Shown: positions 25,351 through 33,111 of the stretch, piece by piece
Layout of the letters: each line of letters opens with the position of its first letter
Numbering within the stretch: position 1 is the stretch's first letter
Assembly (NCBI RefSeq): GCF_013363995.1
Contig: NZ_JABWGO010000013.1
Span: 240,060-304,059, forward strand
Length of the DNA: 64,000 bases
Reading direction: 5' to 3'
Source of the DNA: Nonomuraea rhodomycinica
GTDB taxonomy: Bacteria; Actinomycetota; Actinomycetes; Streptosporangiales; Streptosporangiaceae
Translations under genes and position numbers: made by a program
Notes under the pieces: generated by a model
Databases searched by the model: none
The model's input: the letters and a program-made list of their open reading frames with translations, nothing else
What the model was told of the DNA's origin: nothing

Positions 25351-26012
25351 ATGGCATCGTCCTTCGAGCCGCGTTCCTCAGCGGAGATCCGCGCCCACCT
25401 CCGGGCCCGGCTCAACGCGGCACTTCGCCGCTCCAGCGCGTACGGCGGGGAGATCGTCCTACGCGTCCTGCTCGACCACTTGACCTACGCGGAAGGCCAG
25501 GAAGAGGTCTGGGCGGCGGAACTGCGGACACTGCGGTCCCGAGGAGCGTTCGACGCATGTGGCGTGACAGGAGCGTTCCGCACCGTGTTAGCCGATTCAT
25601 GCGACCACGGGGTCGCCTCCCTCTACGCGGAGTCGCGCGTGATCGCGGCTGGCTGAGCATCGACAGAACACTCACGGCCGTGGAATACGCCGCCCTGCGG
25701 CGCAACCTCAGCTCCTGGCTCACCCAGGACCGCACGTACACCGAGGTCCTGGAGGAGTTCGGCCCGCCTTCTGTCCTCTTCGGCGGCGACAACCCCTTCT
25801 ACGGCAGGACACTCGCGTACGCGACCGAGGAGACGACGGAACCGATCATCTGCTTCCACCTGTGGAACGGAAGCTCCGAGGAGAGCGGGAAGAGCTGGCC
25901 GCCGATCCACAGGGAGCCCCTTCTCCTGGCCGTGCGCTCCGGGAGAGGCGCGTTCACCGACACGTTCACGTTCACGCCGGAAGGGAGGAGGCGCCGGCCT
26001 GACATCGGATGA
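25351..26012 (+). pseudogene. Frameshifted conserved hypothetical gene
   Basis: Two overlapping frames appear to encode one protein. Frame 1 (25351-25656) starts MASSFEPRSSAEIRAHLRAR and ends in VASLYAES followed by a short foreign tail. Frame 2 continues from about 25640 with ARDRGWLSIDRTLT to WNGSSEESGKSW and stops at 26012. The upstream part of frame 2 and the last residues of frame 1 look like out-of-frame shadow. Joining them needs one missing base near 25635-25650 and gives about 220 aa. No slippery heptamer is seen, so programmed frameshifting is unlikely. A true mutation or a sequencing error are both possible. Function unknown. Confidence 0.55.
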
Positions 26013-26058
26013 GTGGGGTCGCTGGATCGTCGGGCGCTTCCCGCCTTACGGTGACACG

Positions 26059-26415
26059 ATGAGCAACATCCACTCTGAAGCGCCTGTCGCACCCGTCGAG
26101 GCCTTTGACCCCCCGTACTACGTGGCTGTCTTCACGACGGTGCGAACCGAGGAGCAGAGCGGCTACAGCGAGACCAACGCCCGCCTGGAAGACCTGGTGA
26201 AGGACGTCCCAGGGTTCCTGGGGATGGACCACGCGCAGACTCCTGGTGGGCTGGGCATCACCGTCGGGTACTTCCGCGACGGCGACGCCCTCACGGCGTG
26301 GCGGGACAACGCCGAGCACCGCGCGGCGCAGAAGCGCGGGCAGGCCGAGTGGTACCAGAGCTACACGTTGCATGTGGCGAAAGTGGAGCGGAGCCACGGG
26401 TTCACGCGAACGTAG
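26059..26415 (+). CDS. Antibiotic biosynthesis monooxygenase (ABM) domain protein
   Basis: 118-aa dimeric alpha/beta-barrel protein of the ABM superfamily. Typical features are the paired strands YYVAVFTTVR and GITVGYFRDGDALTAWRD, the GFLGMDHAQT stretch, and the terminal helix EHRAAQKRGQAEWYQSYTL. Members include quinone-forming monooxygenases and heme-degrading enzymes, but many are uncharacterised. No partner gene gives a clue. The ATG is the first codon behind a promoter-like AT-richer gap after the frameshifted gene. Confidence 0.85.
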   Translation: MSNIHSEAPVAPVEAFDPPYYVAVFTTVRTEEQSGYSETNARLEDLVKDVPGFLGMDHAQTPGGLGITVGYFRDGDALTAWRDNAEHRAAQKRGQAEWYQSYTLHVAKVERSHGFTRT

Positions 26416-26482
26416 TCAGTCATCCGCCGGGCCGCCGTCGCCGGCATCGCCCGCTACCTCACCGAGGGCGGCCCCGTTGCGC

Positions 26483-26514
26483 GAACTTTCGTCACGAGCT
26501 TTCGTCACGAGCTT
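26483..26514. repeat. 13-bp tandem repeat on a stop codon
   Basis: Two and a half units of gagctttcgtcac at 26483, 26496 and 26509. The minus-strand SCO4402-like gene ends inside the second unit (TCA at 26505-26507). The preceding bases 26416-26482 hold no recognisable gene. Confidence 0.75.
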
Positions 26515-26900
26515 GGCTGTTCGGAGGACAGCGCCAGGTAGGCCGCGCCGGCCGAGTTCAGGACGTTGATCCACTCAGGATGGTCGAGATATGCGTCGTC
26601 TGGAGCGGTGGGGCCGAGAGCGTCGAGTACGCGTAGGAGGGCGTCGACGACCATCTGCACGAGGTCGGCTTCTCGTTCATCGAGGAAAAGGCGGGGGATC
26701 AGCGATCGTGCGCCGTTCATATCGATGAAGGTGTCGTCGATGAGCCAGTGAACGGCGGCGGTGAGATCCGGCCATCCCTTCCCGGATCTCCAGTGCTGGT
26801 CCTGGTATTCGCGGTCACCCAAAGCTCGTAGCGCCTCCAGCACGTCCTCGCGGCGCTCGGGCCGCTGCGCCGGCTCTTCGCCCGGGTGGTCTTCCTCCAC
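26505..26900 (-). CDS. SCO4402-family hypothetical protein
   Basis: About 131 aa, acidic and alpha-helical. The pattern (DVLEALRALGDREYQDQHW, DLTAAVHWLIDDTFID, IPRLFLDEREADLV and DDAYLDHPEWINVLNSAG) matches the SCO4402 family of small actinobacterial proteins often found near toxin- or immunity-like genes; no activity is known. The start is uncertain. The GTG at 26900 is used because conservation begins soon after it and no in-frame ATG exists closer. No good ribosome site is visible. Confidence 0.65.
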   Translation of the reverse strand: MEEDHPGEEPAQRPERREDVLEALRALGDREYQDQHWRSGKGWPDLTAAVHWLIDDTFIDMNGARSLIPRLFLDEREADLVQMVVDALLRVLDALGPTAPDDAYLDHPEWINVLNSAGAAYLALSSEQPSS

Positions 26901-27206
26901 GGGGGCCAAGCTACTCGGGCCTGTTGACGTCACGTCGTTGTGGGATACGAGGTGGCGGGCATGCCTTTCAGCTCCCTCCGCCGCCTCGTCAAGGTCCTGA
27001 GCTGCCCTCCTGCCGCCCGTAGCGCGGCGTGGAGGGCCCAGGCCGGGGGTCCGGGGGCTGGGAAGCCCCCGGCAAGGGGGTGTGGGGGAGCTCGGCTCCC
27101 CCACTGTCACAGCCCGAACCCCCCGCGCGAAGCGCGTGCCACTGAGTGAGGACCGCGCTTTCGAGCCCACCCGGTCTCAGCCCCTCAGATCCGAAGGAGT
27201 GACGGG
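26901..27206. other. Intergenic region without a supported gene
   Basis: About 306 bp between the SCO4402-like gene and the FixH-like gene, both on the minus strand. The left part (26901-27030) shows no gene or RNA I recognise. The right part holds a cluster of hairpins described separately. Candidate promoter sequences for the SCO4402-like gene should lie here but no clear -35/-10 pair was found. Confidence 0.6.
27051..27136. repeat. Cluster of three perfect hairpins, REP-like element or terminator
   Basis: CCGGGGGCT/AGCCCCCGG (27051-27072), GTGGGGGAGC/GCTCCCCCAC with a 3-nt loop (27082-27104) and CGCGC-GAA-GCGCG (27124-27136) follow each other. The G-run/C-run layout resembles the dispersed intergenic repeats common in Streptomyces and relatives. 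It also sits where the three-gene operon on the minus strand must end, so it can work as terminator. Confidence 0.6.
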
Positions 27207-27599
27207 CTAATCGGGGATCAGGGTTTTGGTGGCGAGTTGCTCCTCGCCCGCGGGGCCGTCGATCCGGATCGACAGGTCCCAGACGCCGCTCATCGGGAAC
27301 AGCTCGCCCACGGCCACGAAGCGGCCGGGCGCACGCTTGGTGGCGGAGAGCTCGGGAGTGGAGTGTCCCATGTCGGCCATGACCGCCGACAGGGCCACGG
27401 TGTCGGCGTCGCCCTTGCTCACCGTGACCTCCACGGTGACCCGGCCGGGAGCCGGGTCCGCGATGAGGACGGTGGCGGCGTAGCGGGAGCCCGTGGTGGT
27501 CAGGTTGACGGGTTCGGCGGTCGTGCTCCTGGTCACGACGTACAGCGCCGCCGCCGCGGCCACGAGCGCGGTCGCGGCCACCGCGTGCCACCTCTTCAT
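27207..27599 (-). CDS. FixH/YtkA-like extracytoplasmic membrane-anchored protein
   Basis: 130-aa protein with one N-terminal transmembrane segment (about residues 6-24) and an outside beta-sandwich of FixH/YtkA type (VTVEVTVSKGDADTVALSAV, MADMGHSTPEL, then GVWDLSIRI). The MADMGH motif places Met and His together, as in copper-binding YtkA/FixH-like domains. ATG 27599 has GGAGG 7 bp upstream; a GTG just before it is in frame. Last gene of a three-gene operon. The ribosome site lies inside a 20-bp tandem repeat. Role in metal or heme-copper oxidase handling is an inference. Confidence 0.7.
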   Translation of the reverse strand: MKRWHAVAATALVAAAAALYVVTRSTTAEPVNLTTTGSRYAATVLIADPAPGRVTVEVTVSKGDADTVALSAVMADMGHSTPELSATKRAPGRFVAVGELFPMSGVWDLSIRIDGPAGEEQLATKTLIPD

Positions 27600-27600
27600 C

Positions 27601-27672
27601 ACTGGGCCTCCGGTTTCGTCACTGGGCCTCCCGTTTCATCACTGGGCCTCCGGTTTCGTCACTGCGCCTCCG
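27601..27672. repeat. 20-bp tandem repeat duplicating a ribosome-binding site
   Basis: Three full 20-bp units (27601, 27621, 27641) and a partial fourth, variants of actgggcctccggtttcgtc. On the minus strand each full copy supplies a GGAGG. The middle copy changes one base and creates an ATG that opens a six-codon frame MKREAQ. The repeat starts in the stop region of the upstream gene and ends at the start codon of the FixH-like gene. Confidence 0.9.
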
Positions 27673-28969
27673 ACGCGGTCACGTTCACGGTGAGAGGTAC
27701 GGTCTCGATGCGGTCGGCGGTGGCGTACTGGATCCAGGCGAGGTAGCGGCCCGGTTCGGGGAAGCTGAAGGTGAAGCGCACCCGGGATCCCGGGGAGCCC
27801 ATCTCGTGCACGTGGCCGAAGAAGTCGCCGTGCTGACTGCGTATGAGCAGGTGGCCGGTCATGCCGAGCCAGGGCCGCACGCCGGCGGGGGTGTCCAGCT
27901 CGATCATCGTGGGGCGGCCCGCGACGGGCACGGCGGGTTGCAGGCGCGGCGTGGCGGTCGTACCGGTCCGCGCGGGTACGCCGGCGCTGCCGGGCTCCGC
28001 GATCGGGTCGGCCTGCTCCGGTGCTCTGGCGGTCCCTTCGACGTTGAAGTCCGCGGCGACGAGCTGCCCGCCGGAGTCCTCCCGTTCGAACTCGGTGTGC
28101 GCCAGGTAGCGGCCGGGGTGGTCGGCGCTCAGCCTGACCTCCAGGCGGCCGGGTGCCGTGCGCAGAGGGTGGACGTGGCGGAAGTAGCGTCCGTCCTCGC
28201 TGGTGACGACCACGTGCGCGAGCGCCTCGTGGTGCGCGGTGAGGTCGTCCACGGGCCGCCCGGTGGAGCCGTCGAGGAGATCGACTCGCAGGGTGAACTC
28301 CTCTCCCGTCTTCGGCCGGGCCGGGATCGTCCGCACTCGGGCCTGCGCGTACGGCCGCCCCGCCGCGGTCGATGTCGTGGGAGTGGGTGCCGCGCCGGCG
28401 GGTGCGGGCGCCGGCACCTGCGATTCGAAGACGATGACCATGGCGGCGACCGTCACTCCGGCCGCGGCGCCCGCGACCAGCGCCATCGTCCGTCCCGGGC
28501 GGGCCGTCGCCCCGGTGAGCAGGCCGCCCACCAGCAGGATCGCGGCCACGAACAGGCCGCCGTAGATGAGGAGCTCGCCCGCCGATCCGCGTTCGACGAG
28601 GACGCGGAACGGGATGACGGCGCTCTCGTTCCCGGCGCTCAGTCTCAGCTCGTGGGGCCCGGTCCGTTCCACCTGGAGCTGTGTGTACTGCGGGTCCGCC
28701 GTCGCCTGGGCGGTGCCGGTCACCGTGCGGCCGTCCTCGACGGAACGGACTTCGAGGGCGAAGCGCGGGCCGGACACCGGCTGGTAGGCGACGACGCCGA
28801 TCCGCAGCGGCCCCGGCACCCGGGTCGTCCCCTTGATCACCACTGTGACCTCGGCGCCGGCGATCGTCTGGGCGACCCGCAGGTCCGCCCCCGCCGTGAC
28901 GTTGTGCGCCGCGGCGGGGGCGGCCAGCGCCAGCACGAGGGCGGCGGCCAGGCACAGGACTCGGATCAT
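27659..28969 (-). CDS. Secreted/membrane protein with two His-rich sandwich domains
   Basis: 436 aa. A Sec signal (MIRVLCLAAALVLALAAP, then AAAHN) leads to a first beta domain whose mature end starts with His. Two helices near residues 135-185 cross the membrane. Then come two related domains with the motifs YFRHVHPLRTAPG and FFGHVHEMGSPG. Each domain closes with a GRYLAxxxF/Y strand. These His-x-His motifs suggest copper or other metal binding outside the cell. The start overlaps the stop of the upstream gene by ATGA (28966-28969). Middle gene of the operon. No characterised relative is recognised. Confidence 0.7.
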   Translation of the reverse strand: MIRVLCLAAALVLALAAPAAAHNVTAGADLRVAQTIAGAEVTVVIKGTTRVPGPLRIGVVAYQPVSGPRFALEVRSVEDGRTVTGTAQATADPQYTQLQVERTGPHELRLSAGNESAVIPFRVLVERGSAGELLIYGGLFVAAILLVGGLLTGATARPGRTMALVAGAAAGVTVAAMVIVFESQVPAPAPAGAAPTPTTSTAAGRPYAQARVRTIPARPKTGEEFTLRVDLLDGSTGRPVDDLTAHHEALAHVVVTSEDGRYFRHVHPLRTAPGRLEVRLSADHPGRYLAHTEFEREDSGGQLVAADFNVEGTARAPEQADPIAEPGSAGVPARTGTTATPRLQPAVPVAGRPTMIELDTPAGVRPWLGMTGHLLIRSQHGDFFGHVHEMGSPGSRVRFTFSFPEPGRYLAWIQYATADRIETVPLTVNVTASEAQ

Positions 28970-30168
28970 GCCCGCTCGGCGTCGGCCGCGCTCGGCCGGA
29001 CCGGCTGGGCGTCGGCCACGCCGGGCCCGACCCGCTCGGCGTCGGCCGCGCTCGGCCGGACCGGCTGGGCGGTGACCGCGTTGGGCAGGAGCAGGGCGCC
29101 GAGCGCCAGCCCGATCAGCCCGGCGATGACCGGCGCGCCGGTCCACAGCTCGGGCACGGCGGGCAGGCCGCCCCCTGTGGCCGAGGCGACCCCGATGTAC
29201 AGCGCCCAGGTGGCGAAGGCCGACAGCCCGGCGAAGGCCCAGTAGGCGGCGCGCCGCTCACCCGACGGCCGCAGCCGGCGGATCAGCAGGTCGCTCACCA
29301 ACCCGGCGGCCACGAACGACAGCAGGATCGGCAGGTTCCGGAACTGCGTCTGGGCGCCCGGCATGAGCACCATGATCGTGTACATGACGGTCACCGAGCC
29401 GAACGGCAACAGCCAGCGGCGCACGAGGAGCAGCACCGGGCTGAGCATGACGACGTTGGTGACGACCATCGCGACGGCCACCCGGGAGGCGCCCGGGCCC
29501 ACCGGCCGCGGGCCGGCGCCCGAGTCGTCCAGCATGGAGAACGCCTGGACGATGGACTCGGGGCGGTACTGCAGGGCGTCGCCGTACGACAGGAACAGCG
29601 ACACCAGCGTGGTGGCGAACGCGAGCCCGACCAGCGCGGGCAGCAGGCGGCCGAGCGTGGGGCGCGCGCCGACGTCGGGGGCGTTCCACGCCGAGCGCAC
29701 CGGTGTCGTGATGATGAGCATCATCGTCACGATGAGGCCGAGGTGTGACGGGCTGAAAAGGATGTTGATGGTGGTCTCGATGCCGAGGATGGTGTGCCAC
29801 AGCATGTCGGCGAACCCGAAGGCGGCGAAGGCGGGAATCGCCACCAGCCCGGCGAGGTAACCGTTGGGGACGGCCGCCAGCCCTTGCCGCCCGGCGCGCA
29901 CGTTGCGCCACACCTGCCAGATGATCCAGCCGGACACCACGGCGAAGCCGGAGTAGAACACCGCGTGCCAGGGAGTGAAGAAGGTCTCCAGCCCGGCCAG
30001 GTTGGTGTGCGCCCAGGCGTCGATCATCAGTCCGACCCCGAACCAGATGCCGAGCAGCGCCATCACCTGGTCGGTCCTGAGGGACACCCACGCGCGGGGT
30101 TCCCCGGTGTCCACCAATAATCGCCGGACGCCGGCGGGGGCAACGGCCATCTCCTGCTTCCCTTCCAT
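28966..30168 (-). CDS. Polytopic membrane protein of unknown function
   Basis: 400 aa with about nine or ten predicted helices. The N-terminal block LGIWFGVGLMIDAWAHTNLA, with FFTPWHAVFYSGFA next, carries conserved-looking His and Trp residues. DMLWHTILGIETTINILFSP and SPSHLG follow; such membrane histidines recall metal or heme sites but no known family fits. The C-terminus is a repeated Ala/Pro/Arg tail coded by a 30-bp-phase repeat. Start 30168 has AAGGAG 10 bp upstream; the long in-frame extension to 30345 lacks one. First gene of the operon with the two His-rich extracytoplasmic proteins. Confidence 0.7.
   Translation of the reverse strand: MEGKQEMAVAPAGVRRLLVDTGEPRAWVSLRTDQVMALLGIWFGVGLMIDAWAHTNLAGLETFFTPWHAVFYSGFAVVSGWIIWQVWRNVRAGRQGLAAVPNGYLAGLVAIPAFAAFGFADMLWHTILGIETTINILFSPSHLGLIVTMMLIITTPVRSAWNAPDVGARPTLGRLLPALVGLAFATTLVSLFLSYGDALQYRPESIVQAFSMLDDSGAGPRPVGPGASRVAVAMVVTNVVMLSPVLLLVRRWLLPFGSVTVMYTIMVLMPGAQTQFRNLPILLSFVAAGLVSDLLIRRLRPSGERRAAYWAFAGLSAFATWALYIGVASATGGGLPAVPELWTGAPVIAGLIGLALGALLLPNAVTAQPVRPSAADAERVGPGVADAQPVRPSAADAERA
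28971..29070. repeat. Tandem repeat in the membrane protein tail
   Basis: A 40-bp sequence at 28971-29010 recurs exactly at 29031-29070. The piece between is a diverged copy of the same 30-bp unit, so about three and a half units in all. It encodes the alternating ADAERVGPG and ADAQPVRPS-like tail. Confidence 0.85.
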
Positions 30169-30370
30169 CAGAGCGGATCTCCTTGTTCGGACGGCGACGG
30201 GCCGGGCGCTCTCCCGGCGAACGCCCCAAAGGGGGGACTTGTCCACGGGTCGTCCTGCCGTCAATAAGACAGTCAACGCGATACGGCGGGCGTCAGGGTT
30301 CGAAGCCACCGTCTTCTTCGGCCGGGATCGCCGGTTCGCGTTCACCGCCCCCCTAACGGTTAGCCTATAG

Positions 30371-30937
30371 TCAGCCGGCGGCCAGGCGGAGGGCCTGGGC
30401 GACCTCCGCGCCCTTGAGGGCCGTGGACGGGTCCAGGAGCCACTGGGCCAGGAAGCCCGTCAGCATGGCCTGGTAGAGCGAGCCCACCACCCGGGCCCGT
30501 TCCGGGTCGCCGGCCGCGTCGACGCCCGCGAACAGCTCCGCCAGCCCGTCCCGGGCCGCGTGCAGCCCCTGGACGAGGTACTCGCGCACCTCCGGCAGGT
30601 GGTCGATCTGCCCGATGAGCTCGAACTGCGTGACCCAGAGGGGCCGCAGCCGGTCGAACGACTCGACGACCCGGTCCCAGGCCACCTCGAAGCGCCGCAG
30701 CGGCGTGGCCCCGGGCTCCACGGAGCCGGCCAGCGTGGCCGCCAGCTCCTCGCCCCACTCCCTCATCGCCTCGAACAGCGCCTCGTTCATCAGCGCGTCC
30801 TTCGAGCGGAAGTGGTAGCCGATGCCCGCCAGGCTCACGCCCGAGGCGCTCGCGATGTCGCGGGCGGTGGTGCGGGAGTAGCCCTTCTCCATCAGGCAGC
30901 GCTTCGCGCCCGCCAGCAGGTCCTCACGATTTCCCAT
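30371..30937 (-). CDS. TetR family regulator of the FAD monooxygenase
   Basis: 188-aa repressor with helix-turn-helix TTARDIASASGVSLAGIGYHFRSKD (in part: ARDIASASGVSLAGIGYHF, residues about 24-42). The domain that follows fits the TetR C-terminal class found next to efflux or monooxygenase genes. Its start is 73 bp from the divergent FAD monooxygenase, and a perfect palindrome lies in that gap. About 200 bp behind its 3' end, before the membrane protein operon at 30168, no gene was found. Confidence 0.9.
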   Translation of the reverse strand: MGNREDLLAGAKRCLMEKGYSRTTARDIASASGVSLAGIGYHFRSKDALMNEALFEAMREWGEELAATLAGSVEPGATPLRRFEVAWDRVVESFDRLRPLWVTQFELIGQIDHLPEVREYLVQGLHAARDGLAELFAGVDAAGDPERARVVGSLYQAMLTGFLAQWLLDPSTALKGAEVAQALRLAAG

Positions 30938-30988
30938 GCGGCCAACCTAGCACGGCCGTCTCATACAGGTGTTCTGGACAAGCGTCTG

Positions 30989-31005
30989 GAACGGTTGTAC
31001 CGTTC
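30989..31005. promoter_or_regulatory. TetR operator before the FAD monooxygenase
   Basis: Perfect inverted repeat GAACGGT-TGT-ACCGTTC ending 5 bp before the monooxygenase start codon. Location and symmetry fit autoregulation and repression by the divergent TetR. Confidence 0.75.
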
Positions 31006-31010
31006 ACGGC

Positions 31011-32204
31011 ATGACGAACATCCTGATCTCCGGGGCGAGCATCGCCGGCACCACGACGGCCTACTGGCTGCGGCGTCACGGCTTCACGCCGACCGTCGTC
31101 GAACGGGCGCCCGCCATCCGCACGGGCGGCTACAAGGTGGACATCCGCGGCGTCGCCCTGGATGTGATCGAGCGCATGGGCCTGCTGGAGGCGGTCCGCG
31201 CACGCGGCACGGACATGCGCCACGCGACCCACTACGACGCCGCGGGCCGCCCGGTCGCGACCATGGACGCCGACCTGTTCGGCGGGCGCACGGGCGACGA
31301 CGCCGAGATCATGCGCGGCGACCTCAACGAGCTGCTGTACGACCTCACCCGCGACGACGTCGAGTACGTCTTCGACGACACCGTCACCGGGATCGCCGAG
31401 GACGGCACCGTGACGTTCGAGCGCTCCGCGCCGCGCCGGTTCGACCTGGTCATCGGGGCCGACGGGGTTCATTCGGTCACGAGGCGGCTCGCGTTCGGCC
31501 CGGAGGAGCGCTTCCGGCGCGACCTCGGCGCCCACATCTCGATCTCCACCGTCCCCAACCACCTCGGCCTCGACCGCGAGGAGGCCGTGCACGCCGCGCC
31601 CGGCAGGACCGCGAACGTCTACAGCACCCGGCAGGACCGGACCGCCAAGGCCCTGTTCATGTGGTCGTCGCCCGCCCTGTCCTACGACCACCGCGACCCG
31701 GCCCGGCAGAAGGAACTCCTCGCCGAGGCCATGGCGGGGGCCGGCTGGGAGGTGCCCGCGCTGCTGGAGGCGGTGCGGCGCTCGGACGACTTCTACTTCG
31801 ACTCGGTCAGCCAGATCCACATGGACCGCTGGTCGCGGGGCCGGGTCGTCCTGGTGGGCGACGCGGGCTACTGCGCCTCGCCGGCGTCCGGCCAGGGGAC
31901 GAGCCTCGCGCTGGTCGGCGCGTACGTGCTCGCGGGCGAGCTCGCCCGCCACGGCCTCGGAGACGGCGCGCTCGACCGGTACGAGAGCGTGATGCGCCCG
32001 TTCGTCGAGGCCAACCAGAAGCTCGGCCCGGCCAACCTCAAGGGCATGGTGATCGGGTCACGGCTCGCCCTCCGCCTCCAGCTCCTCATGATCCGGCTGC
32101 TTCCGCACCTGCCCGGCCGCGACCGGGTGATCGAGCGGGTCGCCGGCGCCATCCACCGCGCCGCCAACGCCATCACGCTGGAGGACTACAAAGCTGTGGA
32201 ATGA
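31011..32204 (+). CDS. FAD-dependent aromatic/drug monooxygenase
   Basis: 397-aa class A flavoprotein monooxygenase. N-terminal Rossmann loop ISGASIAGTTTAYWLRRHG (residues 5-23), the DG motif in VIGADGVHS near 150, and the GD motif RVVLVGDAGYCASP near 285 are all present. The family hydroxylates phenols, polyketides or drugs such as tetracycline and rifampicin using NAD(P)H and oxygen. The start is ATG 31011, behind the palindrome; a 14-codon longer start would cover the operator. It is probably induced when its substrate relieves TetR. Confidence 0.9.
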   Translation: MTNILISGASIAGTTTAYWLRRHGFTPTVVERAPAIRTGGYKVDIRGVALDVIERMGLLEAVRARGTDMRHATHYDAAGRPVATMDADLFGGRTGDDAEIMRGDLNELLYDLTRDDVEYVFDDTVTGIAEDGTVTFERSAPRRFDLVIGADGVHSVTRRLAFGPEERFRRDLGAHISISTVPNHLGLDREEAVHAAPGRTANVYSTRQDRTAKALFMWSSPALSYDHRDPARQKELLAEAMAGAGWEVPALLEAVRRSDDFYFDSVSQIHMDRWSRGRVVLVGDAGYCASPASGQGTSLALVGAYVLAGELARHGLGDGALDRYESVMRPFVEANQKLGPANLKGMVIGSRLALRLQLLMIRLLPHLPGRDRVIERVAGAIHRAANAITLEDYKAVE

Positions 32205-32243
32205 ATCGTTCCGTTCTGATACTCTAGAAGAACAGAGCGTTCC
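32198..32243. promoter_or_regulatory. Pair of similar inverted repeats before the NmrA-like gene
   Basis: GGAATGAATCGTTCC (32198-32212) and AGAACAGAGCGTTCC (32229-32243) share the form GAAY-N5-GTTCC and are 31 bp apart, about three helical turns. The first overlaps the monooxygenase stop codon. They look like a double operator for an unidentified regulator. Confidence 0.5.
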
Positions 32244-32270
32244 GTTCCTCAAAGTTCAAGGGAGTCCGCC

Positions 32271-33101
32271 ATGACGATCCTCGTGACCGGTGCCACCGGA
32301 ACCGTCGGCCGCCGCGTCGTCGACGAGCTGGTCCGCGCCGGGCGCCAGGTCCGCGCCCTGACCCGGGACCCCTCCCGCGCCTCCGGGCTCCTGCCCGCGG
32401 ACGTCGAGGTGGTGGCCGGCGACCTGGCGGACCCCGGCAGCCTCCCCGCGGCCTTCGACGGCGTCACCGCCGCCCACCTCATCACGTTCGCGGGAGACGA
32501 CTACGCCCCGCTGAAGCACGGCGCCGAGATCGTGGAGCTGGCCGTCAAGGCCGGCGTACGCAAGGTGAGCGTGCTGGGCGGCCGGGCCGACGGGCCGCTG
32601 GAGCGGGCCCTGGAAGCCACCGAGGTGGAGTGGACGCTGCTGAACCCCGTCGAGTTCATGTCCAACACGCTGCGCTGGTGGGCCGGCTCGGTGAAGGCCC
32701 ACGGCGTGGTGCGCGAGCCGTTCGGCGACCGGCTGAGCGCCCTGGTCCACGAGGCCGACATCGCGGCCGTGGCGGCGGCCGTGCTGACCGGAGAGGGACA
32801 CGGCGGCCGCACGTACACCATCACCGGCCCCGAGGCGCTGACCACCAGGCAGAAGGTGCGGGTCCTCGCCGAGGCGACCGGCCTGGACATCACCTTCACC
32901 GAGCTCACCGAGCAGGAAGCCCGGGCGGAGTGGCGCTCCCACGGGATGGGCGAGGAGACCGTCGAGTTCCTCGTCCAGGCCCTGGGCAACACGCCCGAGG
33001 TGGGCTACACCGTGGTGCCGACCGTCGAGCAGGTCACCGGGCGGCCGGCGCGCCCCTTCGCCCAGTGGGCTGCCGAGCACGCCGCCGCCTTCCGCCCCTG
33101 A
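32271..33101 (+). CDS. NmrA-like NAD(P)-binding oxidoreductase
   Basis: 276-aa atypical short-chain dehydrogenase. The N-terminal TGATGTVGRRVVDEL holds the NAD(P) loop of the NmrA/QOR2 group and the protein lacks a full YxxxK pair. The middle EWTLLNPVEFMSNTLRWW and the C-terminal YTITGPEALT resemble quinone oxidoreductase 2 and regulatory NmrA-type proteins. It lies 66 bp after the FAD monooxygenase with its own operator pair, so co-transcription is possible but separate control seems likely. Confidence 0.88.
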   Translation: MTILVTGATGTVGRRVVDELVRAGRQVRALTRDPSRASGLLPADVEVVAGDLADPGSLPAAFDGVTAAHLITFAGDDYAPLKHGAEIVELAVKAGVRKVSVLGGRADGPLERALEATEVEWTLLNPVEFMSNTLRWWAGSVKAHGVVREPFGDRLSALVHEADIAAVAAAVLTGEGHGGRTYTITGPEALTTRQKVRVLAEATGLDITFTELTEQEARAEWRSHGMGEETVEFLVQALGNTPEVGYTVVPTVEQVTGRPARPFAQWAAEHAAAFRP

Positions 33102-33111
33102 TCAACGCGTC

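Noticed and set aside
27639..28955. 438-codon minus frame overlapping the secreted His-rich gene
   Set aside because: Same strand but another frame; no signal or domain, while the chosen frame has a signal peptide and paired domains.
30353..30363. CTAAC-G-GTTAG palindrome near the TetR 3' end
   Set aside because: Short and located at a gene end; could be chance or a weak terminator. No gene it would control was identified.
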